The notes under the pieces are model-generated. The model was given only the letters and a program-made list of their open reading frames with translations, was not told the DNA's origin and made no database searches. Positions 9,489 through 19,020 of a stretch of DNA of 64,000 bases are shown in pieces. Both the position numbers and the translations under genes were made by a program. Source of the DNA: Kamptonema formosum PCC 10802 (GTDB lineage: Bacteria; Cyanobacteriota; Cyanobacteriia; Cyanobacteriales; Oscillatoriaceae). Every line of letters starts with the position of its first letter. The stretch's first letter is position 1. The DNA lies in NCBI RefSeq assembly GCF_000332335.1, contig NZ_KB235948.1, positions 4,589,492 to 4,653,491 on the forward strand, given 5' to 3'.

Positions 9489-10652
9489 CTACTTACCCAT
9501 ACCCAGCTGCTGGGCTTTCTGGTAGACTTTGCCTTCCGTCAGCAGGGAGGGAGCGATCACCACCTCAACCTGCTGCATTTCCCTGATATCCTTGGCTCCC
9601 AAGGTTCCCATACTGGTTTTGAGCGCCCCCAGGAGGTTGTGGGTGCCGTCATCGAGCTGTGCGGGCCCGCGCAGGATTTGCTCCAGGGTGCCGGTGGTGC
9701 CGACGCGAATGCGGGTGCCTCGGGGCAGGACCGGGCTCGGGGTGGCCATGCCCCAGTGATAGCCGCGTCCGGGCGCTTCTGCCGCTCGGGCAAAGGGCGA
9801 GCCAATCATCACGCCGTCCGCACCGCAGGCGATGCACTTGCAGATGTCCCCGCCGGTGATTAACCCGCCGTCAGCTATCACCGGCACATAGGTGCCGGTC
9901 TGGCGGTAGTAGTCGTCGCGAGCGGCGGCACAGTCCGCTACAGCCGTCGCTTGGGGTACGCCGACGCCGAGAACCCCCCGAGAGGTACAAGCCGCACCTG
10001 GCCCGATGCCCACCAGCACGCCCGCCGCACCGGCTTTCATCAAGTTGAGGGCGACCGAGTAGGTGACGCAGTTGCCCAAAATCACCGGCACCGGCATTTC
10101 TTGGCAGAATTTCTCTAAATCCAGCGGCGTCACCGACTCCGGAGACAGGTGCGCCGTTGACACCACCGTCGCCTGCACGAAAAATAAATCCGCACCCGCT
10201 TTGGCGACGGCTTCCCCATATTTGCTCGCCCCTGCCGGTGTGGCGCTGACTCCGGCAATCCCTCCCTGGCTCTTAATTTCTTGAATCCGCTGCTCGATGA
10301 GTTCTGGTTTAATTGGTTCGGCGTACAGCTGCTGCATCAGGGTAACGAACTCGTCCTTACCCACAGACGCGATCTTGTCCAGCACCGGCTCCGGGTCAGC
10401 GTAGCGCGTTTGGATGCCTTCCAAGTTGAGCACCCCCAGCGCCCCCAATTTGGATAACCCCACTGCCATACGCACATCTACCACCCCGTCCATTGCGCTG
10501 GCAATGATGGGGATTTCCCGCTCAATGCCCCCAATGCGCCAGCGGGTGTCTGCCAAACTCGGATCGAGGGTCCTAGTCCCTGGGGCTAGGGCGATTTCAT
10601 CAATTCCATAAGCTCGGCGAGCTGTCTTGCCCCGCCCAATTTGAATATCCAC
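9489..10652 (-). CDS. guaB3: GuaB3-family IMP dehydrogenase
   Basis: A 387-residue TIM-barrel protein of the IMPDH/GMPR superfamily. It has [16 protein letters not shown], the catalytic loop [20 protein letters not shown] with its active-site Cys, and [20 protein letters not shown] for phosphate binding. The two CBS domains of GuaB are absent and the sequence matches the GuaB3 subfamily of cyanobacteria and actinobacteria. Synechocystis GuaB3 has been reported to have IMPDH activity (recalled, not checked), so it would convert IMP to XMP in guanine nucleotide synthesis. The gene is followed by trxA. Confidence 0.92.
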   Translation of the reverse strand: MDIQIGRGKTARRAYGIDEIALAPGTRTLDPSLADTRWRIGGIEREIPIIASAMDGVVDVRMAVGLSKLGALGVLNLEGIQTRYADPEPVLDKIASVGKDEFVTLMQQLYAEPIKPELIEQRIQEIKSQGGIAGVSATPAGASKYGEAVAKAGADLFFVQATVVSTAHLSPESVTPLDLEKFCQEMPVPVILGNCVTYSVALNLMKAGAAGVLVGIGPGAACTSRGVLGVGVPQATAVADCAAARDDYYRQTGTYVPVIADGGLITGGDICKCIACGADGVMIGSPFARAAEAPGRGYHWGMATPSPVLPRGTRIRVGTTGTLEQILRGPAQLDDGTHNLLGALKTSMGTLGAKDIREMQQVEVVIAPSLLTEGKVYQKAQQLGMGK

Positions 10653-10963
10653 TCTGACTCGTTCTCAAGACTATATCTAAGCTAGGGTATCAAATTTTGC
10701 GGACAGCTTTCTTTTTACTTTGTTACATCTTCTCTCACTTGCGGGAGGAAAGCCCGCTCAACGCGCTCGCCAGGCAAACCGTCAAGATGTGTGAGGCTCG
10801 CTGGAGAGCACCGGGAGCCGGCAGTCGGGTTCGAGAGCGCCGGTGAGGCGGTAGTTGGGGTCGAGCGCCGGCACGCCCTCGCCCTTGTGAAGTCAAACCT
10901 CACCCCCCAACCCCTTTCCCCGCAAGAGAAGCGGCAGACATTCCCCGCTCAGGGGGGCTACTG
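10653..10963. other. Intergenic region upstream of guaB3
   Basis: No supported gene. It contains GCCGG-rich runs and a CCCCCAACCCC segment of the type common in cyanobacterial spacers. It should carry the guaB3 promoter. Confidence 0.4.
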
Positions 10964-11100
10964 TTTACACACATCTTGGGTATGTTACCACACTAAGCCC
11001 CTCACGCCCCCAGCCCGCCTCTCCCACAAGGGGAGAGGGGGGAGAAAGAGGTTCTTCCAACTTCATAGAAAATTGGCATGACTGGGGATTTGTGTGTAAA
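10964..11100. repeat. TTTACACACA terminal-inverted-repeat element, copy 1
   Basis: A 137-bp segment with perfect 10-bp terminal inverted repeats: TTTACACACA at 10964-10973 and TGTGTGTAAA at 11091-11100. The interior holds a strong stem around CCTCTCCC-ACAA-GGGGAGAGG and AAAGAGGTTCTTCCAACT. A related copy lies at 29554-29686. It encodes nothing and looks like a small non-autonomous mobile element. Confidence 0.8.
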
Positions 11101-11188
11101 GCCTAGCGCAGGGGAAAGAGGGTGCGGTGAGTCTCGGAGTAGCACCGGCAGCTCGCACTATGTCACAATCTCAGAGAAGGAGGTAACT

Positions 11189-11902
11189 ATGCCTGAACAG
11201 CAACAAAAGCCCTACTGCACCCCAGAAGAATATTTTGCCCTAGAGTCAAAGGCCGAGTATAAAAGCGAATACCATGCCGGTGAGATAGTCCCGCTAGACC
11301 GGGAGGAGGAGGATATGTTCGTACAGACAGACAAACGCTACACCCCAGAGGAATACTTTGCCCTCGAAGAAACGGCTGAGTATAAAAGTGAATACCACAG
11401 CGGAGAGATAATCCCCATGACAGGCGGGACAACTAATCACAACAAAATTGCCCTAAATCTTAGCGCCCATTTAAAATTTGCTTTACGGGGTAAAGATTAC
11501 GAAATATATATGGGCGATGTGCGCTTGTCGCTTCCGCGCTATGGCCGCTACGTCTATCCAGATATCATGGTCATTCAGGGGAAGCCGGTGTATGAGGGAG
11601 CCGGCACCACTACAGTCACCAATCCGCTACTGATTGTTGAGGTCCTGTCCAAATCCACGAGCAACTACGACAAAGGGGATAAGTTCCTCTATTATCGCTC
11701 GCTCCCTGATTTGAGGGAATATGTTATGATTGACCAATACACCTATCATGTTGAGCAGTTCGCTAAAACTTCTGAAGGGCAATGGTTCTTGAGTGAGTTT
11801 GAATCTGCGGATGCCTTGCTGTCACTCTCTTCGGTTGAGTTCCAAATTCCCTTGAGTGAGATTTATGAGCGGGTGAATTTTGAGGAGAGTGGGGAAGAGT
11901 GA
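11189..11902 (+). CDS. Uma2-family PD-(D/E)XK nuclease-like protein with duplicated N-terminus
   Basis: A 237-residue protein. MTGGTTNHNKIALNL, YPDIMVI and LLIVEVLSKST form the restriction-endonuclease-like core of the Uma2 (DUF820) family, which is greatly expanded in cyanobacteria; its function is unknown. The ATG at 11189 follows AAGGAGG at ideal spacing. Unusually, the N-terminal segment occurs twice: YCTPEEYFALES..EYKSEYHAGEI, then YTPEEYFALEE..EYKSEYHSGEI about 40 residues later. The DNA is also duplicated, so this is a recent internal duplication. Confidence 0.85.
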   Translation: MPEQQQKPYCTPEEYFALESKAEYKSEYHAGEIVPLDREEEDMFVQTDKRYTPEEYFALEETAEYKSEYHSGEIIPMTGGTTNHNKIALNLSAHLKFALRGKDYEIYMGDVRLSLPRYGRYVYPDIMVIQGKPVYEGAGTTTVTNPLLIVEVLSKSTSNYDKGDKFLYYRSLPDLREYVMIDQYTYHVEQFAKTSEGQWFLSEFESADALLSLSSVEFQIPLSEIYERVNFEESGEE

Positions 11903-12168
11903 GGAACCGCCGCCGTGAAGGAGCGCCAAGGAATAAGAGAGGGGAGAGCGCCTGATATATCAGGTTATTTTTGCCTTCTTATGAAGTGCCGGCAGGCTCG
12001 ATGATTTTGCCATTTTCACAGGTGGCGGTGCGTAAAATAAGAAAATTATGCGCTCCTTAAGGGCCAGTCGGTGGGGCTAAAGCCCTACTACAAACCTGGA
12101 TACCCAGGGGATAACGAGGGGATAAAATAAATTTGCTATAAAAGGATAAGATTTGTGACTTTTTATTT

Positions 12169-12543
12169 ATGAAGTTGAAGCGATTGGGCCACGTTGCCAT
12201 CTGTGTGCGGGACATCGACAAGGCGGCTGAATTCTACCGCAACTTGGGCATGGAGGTGGTGTGGAAGGATGCCGACTGGGCTTACCTGAAGGCCGGTGAG
12301 GATGGGCTGGCCCTATTGGGGCCCGGTTACAAGCAGGCAGGACCGCACTTTGGGTTTATCTTCAGCGATCGCGCTGAGATGGAAAGCGGTTACCAGCAGC
12401 TGAAGGCAGAGGGGGTGGAAGTCACCCGCATTCACGATCACCGGGATGGCACTGCTTCTTTTTACGGTCGCGATCCCGACGGCAATTGGTTTGAGTATCT
12501 TTACGAACCGGCACCGGCAATGGTTGCCAGTAAAAGCGCTTAA
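12169..12543 (+). CDS. VOC-family (glyoxalase-like) protein
   Basis: A 124-residue protein with the paired beta-alpha-beta-beta-beta modules of the vicinal oxygen chelate fold: RLGHVAICVRDIDKAAEFYR at the start and DPDGNWFEYLYEP near the end, with likely metal ligands His8 and the Glu in WFEY. VOC proteins include glyoxalase I, dioxygenases and resistance proteins; this sequence alone does not choose between them. The preceding 260 bases contain a GGTGGGGCTAAAGCCC repeat unit like that upstream of mutS2. Confidence 0.85.
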   Translation: MKLKRLGHVAICVRDIDKAAEFYRNLGMEVVWKDADWAYLKAGEDGLALLGPGYKQAGPHFGFIFSDRAEMESGYQQLKAEGVEVTRIHDHRDGTASFYGRDPDGNWFEYLYEPAPAMVASKSA

Positions 12544-12787
12544 CGCTGCCGGTGCGGAGAGCAAAGATGAAGGAACAGTAAAGGAGGGGTCGCTCCCCGT
12601 GAGGGTGCCGCCCTTCGGGTTTCCCGCGCCCCACACAGCCGTGGGGCGTGAGGATTTTCTCCCTCCTCCGACCTATTCTCTTTACAGAAATATTATCTTT
12701 AAGTTGGGTGGATTAACTGATGTCAAGCAGGCGGCGCTTGTCTTAGGCTGAAAGAAGCCTACAAAAGCAAAGTTAACGCCTTCTCCT

Positions 12788-13015
12788 ATGCGCACCCTAA
12801 CCGCCCCTTCAGAAGCATCTGCTATCCCCCTGACTAAGCAAGACTGTCAAGCGCTAGACGACATGTTTAACAGCGTTGACCTCCAGCAGCTGACCTGTCT
12901 TGAAGCTTTTTTCAAAGGCGCGTTTGTCCCTCAGCTCGATCCTCTGGAAAAACCAGCATGGATGGCCGGCAGCTCCAGTTCTGTCATGGGGAACTTTATA
13001 GATTGCGGTTATTAA
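12788..13015 (+). CDS. Small hypothetical protein
   Basis: A 75-residue ORF starting MRTLTAPSEASAIPLT with a likely helical middle (CQALDDMFNSVDLQQLTCLEAFFKG). No family is recognised. The start has only a weak CTCCT-like upstream sequence and the composition resembles the local coding sequence. It could be a fragment of a longer decayed gene. Confidence 0.35.
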   Translation: MRTLTAPSEASAIPLTKQDCQALDDMFNSVDLQQLTCLEAFFKGAFVPQLDPLEKPAWMAGSSSSVMGNFIDCGY

Positions 13016-13713
13016 AGGAAATTTTAGATGAGTGTGCTCTACAGCTCCCGCGCGCACTGGTACGCTATAGCCGGTCTAATTGAGCTGTGAGAGGTATGTT
13101 TTTTAGAAACTGCTATAGACGCGCTTTCTCGGCGTACCCGTTGGGCAGACGCCAAGAATGCCAAGGGAAGAAAAGAGAGAGGCTCTCAAAAATTATTTAG
13201 AACTGCTATATATCTTCAGGGTTTATCGCGGGAACGGCTACTAAAGCTCGCGCCGGTATTTTTCACCGGCACATCAGCGGCTGAGTTGAAAAAAGTTCAG
13301 CTTTTTATGGCAAGTTGAGACAGATGGCTTTTGTTCCTCTGGCTGAAAAGGCTTTCCTGCCCAAGAGTGGGGTGCGCCGGCAATAGGGCGCTTTCTCATT
13401 GAAGCTAAGCTGCCTGTTTCTCCAGAAAAGATTTCCCGCAATCAAAAGCTGGCACTTGGAGCCGACATGACTTACGGACAGTTCGATTCCTTCACTTGGG
13501 AAGCTGCCTCAACATCATAAAAACGCCCAGACTTATCCTAGCGGTAGCCGAATCTCAATTGATATCTATATTAATGATAACTCCTGGCTTTGTTTCTAAA
13601 GCGGAGATAATTTCAAAGTTGGTGTCTGGCGAGTTCGACGCATGCTAGCTGGGGGAGACACACTCCCCCAGCGCAGCGATGTTTCGCGCTTCAAACCTTT
13701 CTTTTAAAGCTTC
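13016..13713. other. Decayed coding region and spacer
   Basis: About 700 bases without an intact gene. Between 13347 and 13520 a start-less plus frame reads KGFPAQEWGAPAIGRFLIEA, then KLPVSPEKISRNQKLALGAD and MTYGQFDSFTWEAASTS to a TAA. It looks like the C-terminus of a real protein whose 5' part (~13215-13345) has frameshifted. I cannot name the family. The stretch also holds partial CTGCTATA ends at 13110 and 13208. Confidence 0.4.
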
Positions 13714-14507
13714 TTACGCTTTTTTTGACCGCTTTTTTTTGTTCAGCCAAGCTCCAAACATCATTGTCATTCCTAAACCAGAACCCATCACAGTGGTGGG
13801 TTCTGGAACCACCTCATTTTTCCAACCCCACGAAATACCGTTATAAATCGTGACTTGCTTTGGCGCAGTTGGCTCAACCAGGTAGAGTTCAGCAGACCAG
13901 TAATGGTTATACTGAGGATACTGTCGCAATGGACCGTCTACAAACTCATTTTCAGCTAAGTTCAGAGCAACAATAGTTGGAATAAGGTCGTAGAACGGGT
14001 TATCCTGTGTCGGGGGTACATCAATCCTATCCTCTAGATCGCCATATGTATTAGTTAGGCTGCTGTGATTATTGACTATCCGCTGAATCCAGTGAAGTTC
14101 GCTGTTTTCAGATGTTAGATCGCCATCACTGGGACGGAAAAAAGTTGCAAATTTGCCCCTATTTTTATTCCAAAATTATGGAATTGGTTTATAATAGCCT
14201 CGTACTTTTTAATCTCAAAACTCCCATTTAAGTCGCTAGTAACTGAATTAAAAGTCCAGCTAGGAAAAGCATAACGCAGCCTTTCTAGGAATATTGGCGT
14301 ACCACCTACAGGGGTTTTAGTAATTGACGAAGGAGCCAGATCCACAGAAGCTTTGTATCCGCTTACCGTGTAGGCATCCGAGGGAATGTATGAAACACTT
14401 GCTCCGGGTTGAGAGGGTGTAATATTGAAGGCAAAACTAGACCGACTCGTCAACGCGACTAACAAGGTCGTCGTCAAAAAAACTAGGGGATATTGTCGCG
14501 ATTACAT
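13714..14507 (-). pseudogene. PEP-CTERM sorting-domain protein, inactivated
   Basis: The start is ATG 14507-14505 with AAAGGAAATAGGAAAA upstream, but the next codon is TAA (14504-14502). Beyond it the frame reads SRQYPLVFLTTTLLVALTSR.SFAF, a signal peptide, so a likely AAA-to-TAA change killed translation. A one-base loss in an A/T run near 14172 shifts the frame; restoring it joins NQFHNF to WNKNRGKFATFFRPSDGDLT and continues to the end. The C-terminus VPEPTTVMGSGLGMTMMFG, then KKKRSKKA, is a PEP-CTERM signal: VPEP, one TM helix and a basic tail, normally sorted by exosortase. The intact product would be ~262 residues. Either lesion could be an assembly error, though two together favour decay. 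Confidence 0.75.
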
Positions 14508-14599
14508 TTTTCCTATTTCCTTTATGCAACAGGTTTCAAAAAAAGATATCCGTGTTTTTTCAAATCCGTCCTAAATGGCAATTGGAAGGCTGTTTCGGT

Positions 14600-15211
14600 T
14601 CAGGGATGGACTAGGCGGATTTCCCTAAAGGGAGTAATTGCCGCACCTGTCCAGATACCTTCTAAGGTCGCGGGGTTTCCTGTTTTAGGGGCTCTCAGTT
14701 CCCGATCATAGATGTATGCTGTTGCTTTAGAGTTGACATATCTCAACCGAACCTGATAACTGCCTGGAGCGAGATCCTTAACATCCCAAACGCCGCCATA
14801 TCCGTCAGATCCTCCCAACCGAAGCTGGTTATTCTGCCAGAACAGTTTTGCGTCTCGAATGAAAGTCACACTTTCCCCCGGTTGAGCTAGCGGAAAATCA
14901 ACTTTTGTCGGCGGAACAGTCCAATTTATGGCTGCACTCAGTTCTAGTATTTTACCATTCGGTCCCACAATTTCTGCGTCGGGGGTGTCATAACCGCTGA
15001 AGCGAAGCGGGGTTTGCGTATTGTTAGTAATCCTCAGAGCAAGTAGCGCAGAGGTATTAGCACCAGGCTGGTTTTCTGGAATCGGCAAAATCGCCTCCGG
15101 CAACAGCGTTTTAAACCGGAGTCCATCCGCTTCTACCGCACTGCTGTCAGTCAATACGGGAGAAACTAGGTGAAGTTTTGCGAGCTTCGTAGCTACCTGA
15201 AGAGGCGAAAT
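14600..15211 (-). pseudogene. Secreted-protein paralogue lacking its signal peptide
   Basis: About 200 codons in frame with, and directly after, the stop codon of the upstream paralogue (stop 15214-15212). It is homologous to it: both have DS(S/T)AVE(A/V)DG(L/I)R, LPIPE..PGANT, FWxNxxL+L and APG/SSYQxRL+Y. No signal peptide or good start is present; TTG at 15154 is the only early start-like codon. It may be a truncated duplicate, a readthrough extension of the upstream gene or a weakly expressed cytosolic form. No family name is recognised. Confidence 0.5.
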
Positions 15212-15823
15212 TTATTCTACTTTTTTTACTTGCCTCGTTTTAGAATCATAGCATCTTCCCACCCCACCCCGGCTGTGATATGTGAGCCGCAGCTGATATG
15301 TACTGGGAGCTATATTGTCAAAAAACCACAAGTAGCCCAGTTTGTCACTCGTTTTGAGTTTAAGCTTGCTATTCTCCCAAAAAAGACTTGCCACCACAGC
15401 TAAATTCATCCTCTCTTTTGGCTGGAGTAACCAGCAATCATCTTTTCCAGTCTTGCTTTGCCTGTCTCTCTTTCGTTGGGGCTGTAGGGGATGACTGTTC
15501 GAGCCGATGAGTTCTGGTGCAAGACTGTTAAACAGGGTTAAGGGAAAGGGCGTTTGCCTGTTGTTGGCAAGCACCGCCCAGACCATTATATCAGTGTTGG
15601 CACCGGGCCTTTTTTCCGGTATGGGCAATACAAAGTATGGCAACATTTCCAGACGGATGCCATCCACTTCCACCGCAGTGCTGTCAGCCGATTCTCCATA
15701 AATCAAAGCTGATCCCCTCTCAATTGGCAAATCTGCCGGCGCATTAGAGCCTCTCGGAAAGGCAACAGGTGCCACTCCCCCCAACAGAGCTAAAGCGAAT
15801 AAAAATAGTACAAAATGCTTCAT
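15212..15823 (-). CDS. Secreted hypothetical protein
   Basis: A 203-residue protein starting MKHFVLFLFALALLGG, a clean signal peptide with likely cleavage after VAPVAF. ATG at 15823 is supported by GAGGGGGAAAT just upstream; an in-frame start at 15955 is rejected. The mature part has DSTAVEVDGIRLEMLPYFVL, LPIPEKRPGANT and a beta-rich C-terminus (FWENSKLKLKT, STYQLRLTY). No named family. It is tandem with a partial paralogue downstream. Confidence 0.7.
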   Translation of the reverse strand: MKHFVLFLFALALLGGVAPVAFPRGSNAPADLPIERGSALIYGESADSTAVEVDGIRLEMLPYFVLPIPEKRPGANTDIMVWAVLANNRQTPFPLTLFNSLAPELIGSNSHPLQPQRKRDRQSKTGKDDCWLLQPKERMNLAVVASLFWENSKLKLKTSDKLGYLWFFDNIAPSTYQLRLTYHSRGGVGRCYDSKTRQVKKVE

Positions 15824-16155
15824 ATTTCCCCCTCGCTTTTTACTTCCGCCACCAGGAAGGCGAGCGCAACAGGAGAGGGAGGGAAATAGCTTAAGGAAAG
15901 CCCCTGCTCTGTCAGGTTGCCCAACAACCAAAACCGCTCCACTGACGCACCTCACACTTTTCGTTCAAACCCAGATAATAACGCTCAGACAGATCCCAGC
16001 AGGAGCGGAATCTAGATTGAATATAGATTAATTATAACTTCAGGCTCCTGACGCCGGTGAGTCTAGGTAATTTTTTGATTTTTATGTCGAAATTGCCGCA
16101 GACCTCCGCCCTGGCCTCAAATCCGCACCGGCCAGTAAATTCTCACTCCGGGCAG
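15824..16155. other. Spacer between divergent genes
   Basis: About 330 bases upstream of the secreted-protein gene (minus) and of the mutS2 promoter (plus). AT-rich around 16015-16075. No gene seen. Confidence 0.4.
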
Positions 16156-16184
16156 TTGACAAAAAAAGAGAGTCGAGCTATAAT
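16156..16184 (+). promoter_or_regulatory. Consensus sigma-70 promoter upstream of mutS2
   Basis: TTGACA at 16156-16161, a 17-base spacer, then TATAAT at 16179-16184: both hexamers perfect. It lies ~220 bases before the mutS2 start, giving a long leader that contains a three-copy 26-bp repeat. Confidence 0.7.
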
Positions 16185-16203
16185 AAATAGCCATTTTTAG
16201 GGG

Positions 16204-16283
16204 CGGTGGGGCTAAAGCCTAACTACAAACGGTGGGGCTAAAGCCCAACTACAAACGGTGGGGCTAAAGCCCAACTACAAACG
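16204..16283. repeat. 26-bp tandem repeat, three copies
   Basis: Three tandem copies of a unit reading GGTGGGGCTAAAGCCCAACT plus ACAAAC (first copy slightly different). A single related unit occurs near 12069. It sits in the presumed mutS2 5' leader. GGGCTAAAGCCC is itself palindromic. Confidence 0.85.
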
Positions 16284-16404
16284 GCTGCCGGCCCTGACAG
16301 TACATCAACCGTGCCAGGTTTCAGCCGGCAAGCTAAAATAGAGTCTGGGTTTCGCCTGCAACCGGCGCACTGCCATCTTAAAATTACTTAATAACACCCT
16401 TAAA

Positions 16405-18834
16405 TTGAAAGTCAGCCTTCAAAATTTGATTGAATCGGAAACTCTAGAACTTCTCGAATGGCCCCGCCTGTGCCAGCACCTGTCCACCTTTGCTGCCACC
16501 AAGCTGGGCGCAATGGCTTGCCGCAATTTGCCCATACCGGCAGCCCTCGATGAAACCCAGCAGCTGCTAGCGCAAACTCGAGAAGTTTACCTGCTCGAAA
16601 GTCGCCTCAGCGGAGGATTGACATTCGAGGGAATCAGTGATATTGGCGACTCCCTGGAGCGGGCGGTGCTGCAAGGCATCCTGTCTGGGGACGAGCTGCT
16701 GGCCATCGCGACCACCCTAGCCGGCGCGAGACAGCTGCGCCGCACCATCGACGCCCACGAAGACTTGCCGGCGCTCAACGCCCTGGTGGCGGACTTGCGC
16801 ACCTATCCAGAAATCGAGCAGGAAATTCACCGCTGCATAGACGAGCGGGGACGAGTGGCCGACCGGGCCAGCCCCAAACTGGGGGGCATTCGCATGCAGA
16901 TGCGCCAGATCAGGGACAGGATCTATCAAATCTTGCAGGGCATCATGCAGCGACAGGCGAATGCGATTCAGGAACAGCTGATCTCCCAGCGCGGAGATCG
17001 CTTCGTCATTCCCGTGAAAGCGGGGCAAAAAGAATCGGTTCCCGGCATTGTCCACGACACCTCGATGAGCGGTGCCACCTTTTATATTGAACCCCACGCC
17101 ATCGTGGATTTAAACAACCAGATGCGCCTGCAGGTCCGCCAGGAGCAAGCTGAGGAAGAAGCCATCCGCCGCGCCCTCAGCCAGCAAGTGGCTGCTGCCG
17201 GGGCGGACTTGGAGCGGTTGCTGGCTACGGTGACTATCCTCGATATCGCTACCGCCCGCGCCCGCTACAGCCTGTGGCTGGAAGCCAACCCGCCGCGATT
17301 TATAGATCGCGGCACCGGCACGGAAAGCCAGAAAGGCGAGACGATCGTCCTGCGCCACCTGCGCCACCCGCTGCTGGTGTGGCAGCAGCAGCACGAACAG
17401 GGCTCGCCGGTGGTGCCCACTGACTTGCTGGTCGGGCCCCACATCAGGATTGTGGCCATCACCGGCCCCAACACCGGCGGCAAAACCGTCACCCTGAAAA
17501 CCCTGGGGCTGGCCGCACTGATGGCCAAAGCCGGCCTGTTCGTGCCCGCAAAAGAGCCGGTGGAACTCCCCTGGTTCGACCGCGTTCTGGCGGATATCGG
17601 CGACGAGCAGTCCATTGAGCAAAGCCTCTCCACCTTCTCCGGGCACATCCGCCGCATCACCCGCATTCTCGACGCGCTGACGGAAAATTCCCTGGTGCTG
17701 CTCGATGAAGTCGGTGCCGGCACTGACCCCACTGAGGGCAGCGCTCTGGCCATTGCCCTGCTCCAGCACCTGGCCGGCAGCGCCAGCTTGACCGTCGCCA
17801 CCACCCACTTCGGCGAGCTCAAAGCCCTGAAATATCAGGATGACCGCTTTGAAAACGCTTCCGTGGAATTTGATGATGTCAGCATGCAGCCCACCTACCG
17901 CCTCCTGTGGGGGATTCCGGGGCGCTCCAACGCCCTCACCATCGCCAGCCGGCTCGGAATGCCTGCCGAAATTGTCGAACAAGCTCGCTCCCTCACCGGC
18001 ACCGGCGCGACGGAAGAAATCAATCAGGTGATTGCCGGTTTGGAAGACCAGCGCCGGCGTCAGGAAACCCGGGCCAAAGAAGCCGCTGAGCTCGTCAAGC
18101 AGTCCGAGCGCTTGCACCGCGAGCTCTCCCAAAAAGCCGCCCAACTGCAAGAGCGCGAGCAGCAGCTCAAACTCTCCCAAGAACAGGCGGTGCGAGACGC
18201 AATTCTAGCTGCAAAAGCGGAAATTGCCGCTGTCATCCGCCGGCTGCAGCAAGGTCCCGCCACCGCAGCAGACGCCCAGCAAGCCACCGAGGCGCTGGGT
18301 GACATTGCTGACCGGCACTTGCCCTCCCGCTCCTATCCTGAACCCAAACCCAAACCCGGGTTCCGCCCCCAAGTCGGAGATCGGGTCCGCATCCCCCGCC
18401 TCGGACAGACGGCTGAGGTGCTCAGCGCCCCCAATTCCGACGGCGAGCTCAGCGTGCGGTTCGGGCTGATGAAAATGACGGTATCCCTGACCGATATCGA
18501 ATCCCTCGAAGGGGAGTTTCCGGAGATGCCGGTGAAACCCAAACCCGCACCGGCACCGGCACCCGCACCCGCCGCCCTCCCCACCGTCCGCACCTCCTAC
18601 AACACCCTCGACCTGCGAGGCAGTCGCGTCGCGGATGCGGAAATTGAACTCGAACGCGCTATTGCCCAAGCGATTCCCACCAGCGGCGCTGTCTGGGTGA
18701 TCCACGGCAAAGGCACCGGCAAGCTGCGCCAGGGCGTCCACGATTTCCTGGAGCAGCACCCCCACGTCGATCGTTACGAACTCGCCCGCGCCGAAGATGG
18801 AGGTGCCGGTGTCACCGTTGCCTACCTCCGCTAA
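16405..18834 (+). CDS. mutS2: Endonuclease MutS2
   Basis: An 809-residue MutS paralogue without the mismatch-recognition domain. MutS2 proteins bind branched DNA, limit homologous recombination or rescue collided ribosomes, depending on the species. Visible features are the core/lever region (~1-330), Walker A ITGPNTGGKT near 355, LADIGDEQSIEQSLSTFSGH, LLDEVGAGTDPTEGSALA (Walker B), a TTHFGELKAL switch, a long coiled coil (~530-620), and a C-terminal Smr nuclease domain (~731-809) with LDLRGSRVADAEIELERAI and VIHGKGTGKLR. Starts are ambiguous: TTG at 16405 or TTG at 16426 (MIESETLELLEW), the latter closer to family N-termini. A consensus promoter lies upstream. Confidence 0.93.
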   Translation: MKVSLQNLIESETLELLEWPRLCQHLSTFAATKLGAMACRNLPIPAALDETQQLLAQTREVYLLESRLSGGLTFEGISDIGDSLERAVLQGILSGDELLAIATTLAGARQLRRTIDAHEDLPALNALVADLRTYPEIEQEIHRCIDERGRVADRASPKLGGIRMQMRQIRDRIYQILQGIMQRQANAIQEQLISQRGDRFVIPVKAGQKESVPGIVHDTSMSGATFYIEPHAIVDLNNQMRLQVRQEQAEEEAIRRALSQQVAAAGADLERLLATVTILDIATARARYSLWLEANPPRFIDRGTGTESQKGETIVLRHLRHPLLVWQQQHEQGSPVVPTDLLVGPHIRIVAITGPNTGGKTVTLKTLGLAALMAKAGLFVPAKEPVELPWFDRVLADIGDEQSIEQSLSTFSGHIRRITRILDALTENSLVLLDEVGAGTDPTEGSALAIALLQHLAGSASLTVATTHFGELKALKYQDDRFENASVEFDDVSMQPTYRLLWGIPGRSNALTIASRLGMPAEIVEQARSLTGTGATEEINQVIAGLEDQRRRQETRAKEAAELVKQSERLHRELSQKAAQLQEREQQLKLSQEQAVRDAILAAKAEIAAVIRRLQQGPATAADAQQATEALGDIADRHLPSRSYPEPKPKPGFRPQVGDRVRIPRLGQTAEVLSAPNSDGELSVRFGLMKMTVSLTDIESLEGEFPEMPVKPKPAPAPAPAPAALPTVRTSYNTLDLRGSRVADAEIELERAIAQAIPTSGAVWVIHGKGTGKLRQGVHDFLEQHPHVDRYELARAEDGGAGVTVAYLR

Positions 18835-19020
18835 CCCCACCAGGGGAGAGGGGTATAACCCACCTCCCCTCTCATCGTCTTTCTTGGCGTCCTTGGCGTC
18901 TTGGCGGTTCATTCCTATTATTTCCCATCACCGCAGGTAGAGGGGGAGACACCACACCCCTCTCCTGTCTTGGCGTCCCCACACGGGGGCGGTTCATTCA
19001 TTCCTGTATGAGGTATTCTC

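Noticed and set aside
17110-18912. Long minus-strand frames opposite mutS2
   Set aside because: High-GC shadows; the plus strand encodes complete MutS2 and Smr domains.
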